35,188 nucleotides of DNA, taken from the IMG/VR virus record IMGVR_UViG_3300042691_008953, positions 1 through 35,188 of that record, one strand, 5' to 3'. The stretch comes from a virus. The notes under the pieces were generated by a model. It worked only from the letters and a program-made list of their open reading frames with translations, ran no database searches and was not told the origin of the DNA. How positions within the stretch are numbered: the first letter of the stretch is position 1; every line of letters begins with the position of its first letter. The translations under genes were made by a program, and so were the position numbers. Below are positions 30,875 through 35,188 of this stretch, in pieces.

Positions 30875-31249
30875 ATGTCACGTAAGTCAGTAATTAAGCC
30901 ATATAAATTAGATGCAGCAAAATCATTTGGAGCAAGTTTCATTTCTTCAACTGTAGACGTGCAAAGTGTTGATGCAATCGCATTTCAATATGTTTGGAGT
31001 GGTGCTACGTCGCCAACTGGTAACTTCAAAATTCAGGGAACAATCGACGGGGCTACATGGTTCGATTTAACTACTACTCTCGCCGCTGGTGCTACTGCTT
31101 CTGGTTCTTTAAGCCAAGCTGTTGGAATGGTTTTAACTCCTACTACTTCGCAGATTCTTTGCTGTTCAAAAGTAAGAGTTGATTATACTAGAGCGTCGGG
31201 TTCTGGTAGCTGCGATATATGGATCTTTGGCAAAGTCATTGGTGCTTAA
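30875..31249 (+). CDS. Small beta-sandwich virion protein A
   Basis: A 124-residue protein with CGGAGGTG as a strong ribosome site. It is beta-rich, with the signature block GNFKIQGTIDGATWFDLTTT near the middle and CCSKVRVDYTRASGSGSCDI at the end. The same architecture (strand, then K-x-Q-x-x-x-D-G-x-x-W-x-D) recurs in the protein at 31477-31827. Small discoidin- or jelly-roll-like domains of this kind serve in phages as decoration or fibre-tip adhesins. The role is inferred. Confidence 0.6.
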   Translation: MSRKSVIKPYKLDAAKSFGASFISSTVDVQSVDAIAFQYVWSGATSPTGNFKIQGTIDGATWFDLTTTLAAGATASGSLSQAVGMVLTPTTSQILCCSKVRVDYTRASGSGSCDIWIFGKVIGA

Positions 31250-31480
31250 ATGCAAGATCCCAAAGGAAACAGAATTGTCTTTGGAGACATAGTTGATAGG
31301 ATCTTTTGGGGTCTTCTTGTTGCAATAACTTCGTTTGGTGTTTTATCAATTCAAAGTTTAAGCAATGGAGTTTCAAAACTAAATGAAAACATGGCCGTTG
31401 TTATTACAAAGCTTGGTTATCAAGATAAAGTTTTGGACAATCACGAAGAAAGGCTTTATAAGTTGGAGCAGAACAAGTGA
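31250..31480 (+). CDS. One-helix membrane protein with coiled-coil tail
   Basis: A 76-residue protein whose ATG directly follows the previous stop. One membrane segment spans about 16-37 (IFWGLLVAITSFGVLSIQSL) and is followed by a coiled coil (KLNENMAVVITKLGYQDKVL, then NHEERLYKLEQNK). It resembles haemolysin-XhlA-like or accessory holin proteins with the order of parts reversed. It could be a lysis or host-membrane protein. No function is shown. Confidence 0.6.
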   Translation: MQDPKGNRIVFGDIVDRIFWGLLVAITSFGVLSIQSLSNGVSKLNENMAVVITKLGYQDKVLDNHEERLYKLEQNK

Positions 31481-31827
31481 AAGTGATGCTTGACCCTTAT
31501 AGACTTGTTACTTCGGCTGTGAAGAGTGCTTCTTTCCAGTCTGACAGGCTTGAGTCTATTGCGTATTTTGGTATGGCTGTTCAGGTGAATATCAGTCTAG
31601 CTAGTTCGTTAACTGGATCAATGAAGCTACAAGCTTCTAATGACGGGATAAACTGGATTGATATTAACGGGTGCTGCTCTGGTGGTATCACTGTTTCGTT
31701 TACTGGAAATATGTCTGAAATGTGGCACTACACAACTATAATTGCATTTAAGTGGATTCGTTTAAATGTGACCATAACAACTGGTAGCGCAGTTTTTGAA
31801 GCATTAGTAACAGGTGTAAGAGTATGA
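31477..31827 (+). CDS. Small beta-sandwich virion protein B
   Basis: A 116-residue protein starting at GTG 31477, whose GTGA overlaps the stop of the gene before. An ATG three codons later is an alternative. It shares the central block with protein A: GSMKLQASNDGINWIDINGC matches the FKIQGTIDGATWFDL block in spacing and pattern, and both have a paired CC. It is therefore a divergent paralogue. The stop overlaps the next small ORF by 4 bp. Confidence 0.6.
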   Translation: MKVMLDPYRLVTSAVKSASFQSDRLESIAYFGMAVQVNISLASSLTGSMKLQASNDGINWIDINGCCSGGITVSFTGNMSEMWHYTTIIAFKWIRLNVTITTGSAVFEALVTGVRV

Positions 31828-31949
31828 TTACAATCCCATGCTGCCCAACTGGAGGCATAGACTTCGATGACCTTCTCTTATTTGATGACGGGACTAATAT
31901 ATTTATTCTGTTCAATGATCTTGGCGAAGTATTAACTGGGGAGTTCTAA
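31824..31949 (+). CDS. 41-residue hypothetical protein
   Basis: A small ORF that fills the space between protein B and the large fibre: its ATG overlaps the previous TGA (ATGA) and its TAA lies directly before ATG 31950. The product (starting MITIPCCPTGGIDFDDLLLF, ending LGEVLTGEF) is acidic, with repeated FDD/FND blocks. The exact fit between two genes is the main evidence. The function is unknown. Confidence 0.5.
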   Translation: MITIPCCPTGGIDFDDLLLFDDGTNIFILFNDLGEVLTGEF

Positions 31950-34433
31950 ATGAGTATTCACGTACTAAGCAGATTAGTTAATCCATCAGCAGCTCCCACA
32001 GTGGTTGGTTCCCACTGGATTAATACTGTATCAAACAGGCAGTGGCTTGCTAAAGGTACAGCATCGGTAGCTGACTGGGTTGAGATCACAGCCGACACTG
32101 GAATCACACAGCTTACGGGAGATGTTACGGCTGGACCGGGATCGGGCTCACAGGCTGCCACGCTAGACAAGACTGCGCTCACTGGGAAAAGTGCAGTGAC
32201 TCCTGCATCAGGTGACTCGATTCTACTTAGCGATGTTTCCGATTCTGGTAACTTAAAGAAAACCACGGTGAGTGATTTACTTGCTTTGTCTCCTCCTTCG
32301 CCTCCCGCCGGATCAAACACTCAAATTCAATTCAACGACTCAGGTGCTTTAGGCGGTGACGCTGATTTCACATGGAATAAGACGACTAACGTGCAGACAG
32401 TCGCGGGCGTTATTGAACTAGCACAGCCCTCAACTAATGCGATTGTAATTGGTAACACTGGGGGAAATGCAAAAGGCATTCAAGCTGTAAACATACAGCC
32501 TGGTAGAGCCACTGCTGACAAAGTGGCGTCTCAACAATGGGCTGTCGCAATAGGCTACGAAACAAAATCAACCGGATATGGGTCTATTGCGATTGGCGGA
32601 AGTAACGGCTCATCTGCTTTAGGTGACGGGGCTATAGCCCTCGCAGGAACAGCGTCAGCAAGTAATGCACTAGCAATTGGCGCGTTCACGTCGGCAGCGG
32701 GAAATTCATCCGTTGCCATAGGTGGTTCTGCAAATGCTTCTGCCTTTTCAAGTTTCTCAGTTGGCCCGTATTCAGCAGCTTCGGCAGAAAATGCTTTTGC
32801 TCTTGGGTATATTGCAGAGGCAAGAGGGGTGGACTCTACCGCGATCGCTGCGCGTGCTTATGCTGGTGGATTAAAATCTACATCTATTGGTTTTGGCACA
32901 AGAACTCTAGAGCCTCGCTCTACAGGCTTAGGTGTGAATCCAGACTTTAATGTCGATCCACAACTTGTTTTAAAATTAACTGAATCGAATTTCAGAACAA
33001 CGGTTAACATTACATCAGATTTTGGTTCTGAGAAGATATCAAATGGGTCTTTCCTAAGTTTCGGCACTCCTGTTAACTTTGCCTCGTCAATGGGCTATAA
33101 CAGCGGTTACACGCTTTTACAGGAAGCAAACGACTTTGATTTTTATATTTATGGCTACAAGACCTACCCAGGCGGAAATGTTTACACCGCCAATTATCTT
33201 TCTTCTGGCACTATTTCTAGCGGCGGTTTTAAACCCGCTTATGATATTTACGCCTATGAGAACGGAAGTGCGGGCGGCGATCCTGGCTATCAAACAACGG
33301 ATGATTTAGATTATGCCGTATATGCTTATGGCGGCGGTTCATTCCAGGCCGTCCCAAGTACGGTTTCAAACGTGGCTATCACCACTAACGGAAATCAAGT
33401 ACAGATTGGCTGGAACATTGCCAATACAGCTAACGTCTCAGGTTACGTTATTCTAAGAACACTAAATGGCGTTACAACGGCACAAGATATCCCAAGTGCT
33501 TTTACTTTTTCCTATTTAGACACTAATTCAGGTTCGGCTTGGGCTGGCTCAACGACGGTGACTCCTTCATTAGGCGGCCAGTTTAGAATCGAAATGACTT
33601 GGGACGCACTAGCAGGAATGGATGGCTACCGAGTAATTATTTACGACACTCAAAATAGCTATAATTATAATTATTATATTGATGTTGCGACTAACGCGCT
33701 CAACTATGATGGGACGGCATCAAGTCCTGTAGCGGGAGGCTCTACAACACCTGCCGATTCCTCAACGCTTGACATGTCAACGTGGACAGTCGGAGCGGCT
33801 TGGACTGTAGACCCGCCAACGCAGACAATTATTAAAACAGGTAGTGGCACGACTACGGTCGAGCAGTCCTCTGCCAACATGGTGACTCCACTTGTTGCGG
33901 GTGAGTGGTATGAATTGTCTGGAACATTGACGGGCAATACAAATCTCAACATGACAATTGGCGGGGCAACTCCTGCCACGGCGGGTCCTGGTTTCTTTAA
34001 GAGAATTTTCCAAGCTACGAGCACAGCCGATCTTGTGTTAACACCAACGAACTCTTCAGTGGGTGGCGTGATAACCGCTGTGAGTCTTAAGAAAATAACG
34101 GACGGGAAGTTAAATGCTTTTGGCAATGCTAATTTCGAGGGTACAGTTAAAATTGGAGCAGGTAGCACTCCTTTAACAAATGTTCTTGGTGCAACTGCCA
34201 CACTAGATTTTCCAAGCACATCATCATATGAGGATTTAACAGTTACAGTTACAGGTGCAGCGGTGGGAGATGTTGTATCGGTAGGCGTTCCTAACGATTG
34301 TATATTCTCCCACACTTGTTATTTTGGATGGGTGTCGGCTGCTGATACAGTAACGGTTAGATTTTTAGTGGTTGCAGCAGGACCGCACGATCCTCCAAGT
34401 TCTACTTTTAAAGTATTGGTAACAAAATTCTAA
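31950..34433 (+). CDS. Modular tail fibre with YadA-like head repeats
   Basis: An 827-residue mosaic fibre. The N-terminus (about 1-40, WINTVSNRQWLAKGT) is an attachment module. A linker with LTGDVTAGPGSG follows. At about 196-315 lie repeats of the form A-x-A-I-G-x-x-A-x-A-x-x-x-x-S, as in the left-handed heads of trimeric autotransporter adhesins (YadA type). Next come two fibronectin-III-like domains (about 467-525 and 542-590). A 100-residue beta domain follows that looks carbohydrate-binding (WYELSGTLTGNTNLNMTIGG). The C-terminus (VFSHT-type, about 750-827) ends in FKVLVTKF. A trimer that binds the cell surface is likely. GC content looks higher than in the ejection genes upstream, suggesting separate origin. 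Confidence 0.8.
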   Translation: MSIHVLSRLVNPSAAPTVVGSHWINTVSNRQWLAKGTASVADWVEITADTGITQLTGDVTAGPGSGSQAATLDKTALTGKSAVTPASGDSILLSDVSDSGNLKKTTVSDLLALSPPSPPAGSNTQIQFNDSGALGGDADFTWNKTTNVQTVAGVIELAQPSTNAIVIGNTGGNAKGIQAVNIQPGRATADKVASQQWAVAIGYETKSTGYGSIAIGGSNGSSALGDGAIALAGTASASNALAIGAFTSAAGNSSVAIGGSANASAFSSFSVGPYSAASAENAFALGYIAEARGVDSTAIAARAYAGGLKSTSIGFGTRTLEPRSTGLGVNPDFNVDPQLVLKLTESNFRTTVNITSDFGSEKISNGSFLSFGTPVNFASSMGYNSGYTLLQEANDFDFYIYGYKTYPGGNVYTANYLSSGTISSGGFKPAYDIYAYENGSAGGDPGYQTTDDLDYAVYAYGGGSFQAVPSTVSNVAITTNGNQVQIGWNIANTANVSGYVILRTLNGVTTAQDIPSAFTFSYLDTNSGSAWAGSTTVTPSLGGQFRIEMTWDALAGMDGYRVIIYDTQNSYNYNYYIDVATNALNYDGTASSPVAGGSTTPADSSTLDMSTWTVGAAWTVDPPTQTIIKTGSGTTTVEQSSANMVTPLVAGEWYELSGTLTGNTNLNMTIGGATPATAGPGFFKRIFQATSTADLVLTPTNSSVGGVITAVSLKKITDGKLNAFGNANFEGTVKIGAGSTPLTNVLGATATLDFPSTSSYEDLTVTVTGAAVGDVVSVGVPNDCIFSHTCYFGWVSAADTVTVRFLVVAAGPHDPPSSTFKVLVTKF

Positions 34434-34443
34434 GGAGACATAC

Positions 34444-34758
34444 ATGGCATTAGTTAGACAACCACAACCAGAACCACAGCCAACAGCACTAGATAGAATT
34501 GTTAATGAGAATACTCATTGCCTCTCGGTTATGAAGGACACGGCTAAAGTAGTGTTTCAACTTCTCTGGCATTCAAGAGATAAAACTCCTCAGCAAGTTT
34601 GCGACATGATGGGCACCGATGCTGCTAAAGGATTTCTATCTCACGCAAAGCTTCAAGAATTGATTTATTTAATTGATCCTACGTGGGTTCCTTTGGTTCC
34701 TCCCGTTGGTTATACAGTCAACCAAAACGGCACTGTGACGATTGGAGAATTGGTATGA
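34444..34758 (+). CDS. Small hypothetical protein after the fibre
   Basis: A 104-residue protein with AAGGAGACATAC as a strong ribosome site. It has a Pro/Gln-rich start (MALVRQPQPEPQPTALDRI), then a helical core (DTAKVVFQLLWHSRDKTPQQ, VCDMMGTDAAKGFLSHAKLQ), and a short strand-rich end (PVGYTVNQNGTVTIGELV). Proteins of this pattern are common after tail-fibre genes and before holins in podoviruses, without known function. Confidence 0.6.
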   Translation: MALVRQPQPEPQPTALDRIVNENTHCLSVMKDTAKVVFQLLWHSRDKTPQQVCDMMGTDAAKGFLSHAKLQELIYLIDPTWVPLVPPVGYTVNQNGTVTIGELV

Positions 34759-34832
34759 AGTTTGAGGTTACATTAAAACAAATAGAAGAAAAGAAAGAAA
34801 CCGGAACACTTTTACGCTGTATACATAACTAA
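34755..34832 (+). CDS. Possible 25-residue peptide
   Basis: ATG 34755 overlaps the TGA of the gene before (ATGA) and the frame ends at TAA 34830-34832. The product starts MKFEVTLKQIEEKKETGTLL and is a short charged helix. Tight coupling supports translation, but the small size makes it uncertain. It may only provide translational spacing before the holin-like gene. Confidence 0.3.
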   Translation: MKFEVTLKQIEEKKETGTLLRCIHN

Positions 34833-34870
34833 AAAGAGTCGTTACAGTGTCTACATAAAGGAGAACTAAA

Positions 34871-35047
34871 ATGAAAAAATGGTATCTAAGTAAAACGCTT
34901 TGGATTAACGCTCTTGGGATTCTGGCTGCTGTTGCCCCTTCTACTGGAGAATTTATTCAAGCAAACTTCGCAGTAGCTGCTCCAGTCTGGGGAGTTATCA
35001 ATATGATTCTTCGAGCTGTTACTAAAGAAGGTATTCAAATCGCATAA
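34871..35047 (+). CDS. Holin-like small membrane protein
   Basis: A 58-residue protein with AAAGGAGAACTAAA before its ATG. The build is that of a common small phage holin-like family: MKKWYLSKTLWINALGILAA, then VAPSTGEFIQ, then a second hydrophobic helix, AVAAPVWGVINMILRAVTKE. Two membrane helices with a short polar turn and a basic end fit a class II-type holin. The stop overlaps the start of the next gene (TAATG). It is far from the amidase at 9031-9747. Confidence 0.7.
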   Translation: MKKWYLSKTLWINALGILAAVAPSTGEFIQANFAVAAPVWGVINMILRAVTKEGIQIA

Positions 35048-35188
35048 TGGAAATAGTCTCTGGCATCATTGCATTACTAAAGGCCATCCCAGTGCTCGAT
35101 TCGTGGTTCAAGAAACTGGTGCTTGCCTATGGTGATTGGAAAGTAAAATCTTTTGATAAGGATTTTACTAAAGCCTATGTGATGATGG
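35047..35188 (+). CDS. Start of the holin-associated protein (partial)
   Basis: This frame begins at ATG 35047, sharing one base with the holin-like stop, and runs off the right edge after 47 residues (MEIVSGIIALLKAIPVLDSW, then FKKLVLAYGDWKVKSFDKDF). A small protein with the pattern LLKAIPVLDSWFKKLV is typically encoded directly after this holin-like family. It is possibly a lysis accessory protein with one N-terminal membrane-like helix. The C-terminus is not in the window. Confidence 0.65.
   Translation, partial: MEIVSGIIALLKAIPVLDSWFKKLVLAYGDWKVKSFDKDFTKAYVMM

Noticed and set aside
33704-34315. 203-residue open frame on the minus strand inside the modular fibre gene
   Set aside because: It is an antisense shadow of a repetitive, T/V/A-rich coding sequence and lacks domain-like structure or a ribosome site.
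18904-34433. Diversity-generating retroelement acting on the fibre genes
   Set aside because: No reverse transcriptase gene or template/variable repeat pair with A-specific differences was found; the duplicate fibre blocks are ordinary paralogy.

Overview
The window reads as about 35 kb of a tailed double-stranded DNA bacteriophage (Caudoviricetes), cut at both ends: a gene runs in from the left and another runs off the right. It is gene-dense and AT-rich by eye. It uses ATG, GTG and TTG starts with bacterial Shine-Dalgarno sites (AAGGGGA or AAGGAGA types) and many 4-bp ATGA stop/start overlaps. A short-tailed, podovirus-like virion is inferred. There is a terminase, portal, scaffold and capsid set, one head-tail adaptor, one large nozzle-like protein and three internal-virion (ejection) proteins. 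No tape-measure, sheath, tail-tube or baseplate gene was seen. The host is not identifiable; the amidase and a virion transglycosylase suggest a peptidoglycan wall, most likely Gram-negative. No integrase or recognisable lysogeny repressor lies in the window, so the lifestyle is open.

Layout. (a) 1-1155, plus strand: the end of an unknown gene, a metallophosphoesterase possibly read from a leaderless GTG mRNA, and a small protein. (b) 1130-4568, minus strand, read leftwards: small proteins, a Gp157-family protein, an ERF single-strand annealing protein, a 46-residue two-helix membrane protein, an HNH protein, a PD-(D/E)XK-type nuclease and an HTH-like protein. (c) 4569-5132: a 564-bp non-coding divergent region. 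The promoter-leader modules of the two divergent operons share an almost identical sequence. A cluster of four TTATGCA repeats sits beside the leftward promoter, and an inverted pair of the same motif lies at 197-216. (d) 5133-7970, plus strand: about eleven small unknown proteins in a tightly overlapped operon, two of them HTH-like. (e) 7955-8662: a free-standing HNH endonuclease. (f) 8716-9747: a promoter with an operator-like inverted repeat, a small protein and an amidase endolysin. (g) 9744-10348, minus strand: a RusA-type resolvase and a small partner.

(h) 10430-18894: the packaging and head module, comprising a small-terminase-like protein, an embedded coiled-coil gene, a GNAT-like protein, the large terminase, portal, scaffold, major capsid protein (with a strong terminator after it), two small head genes, the head-tail adaptor and a short conserved virion protein. 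(i) 18904-30824: two tandem paralogous tail-fibre-like proteins, the nozzle protein and three ejection proteins, one carrying a lytic transglycosylase domain and an EF-hand-like loop. (j) 30875-34433: two related beta-sandwich proteins flanking a one-helix membrane protein, a 41-residue ORF, and an 827-residue modular fibre with YadA-like head repeats and fibronectin-III-like domains. (k) 34444-35188: small genes ending in a holin-like protein and the start of its usual downstream partner.

How the parts may work together (inference): the leftward operon supplies DNA recombination and nuclease functions, and the rightward early operon supplies small host-interaction or regulatory proteins. RusA may clear branched DNA before the terminase packages it into the scaffold-built procapsid. 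The ejection proteins, with their transglycosylase, open the wall during entry. The amidase with the distant holin-like gene ends the cycle. The regions most worth a second look are the 4.2-5.1 kb divergent control region, the nuclease and small-membrane-protein cassette at 1.4-2.3 kb, the overlapping genes near 10.8 kb, and the fibre genes.
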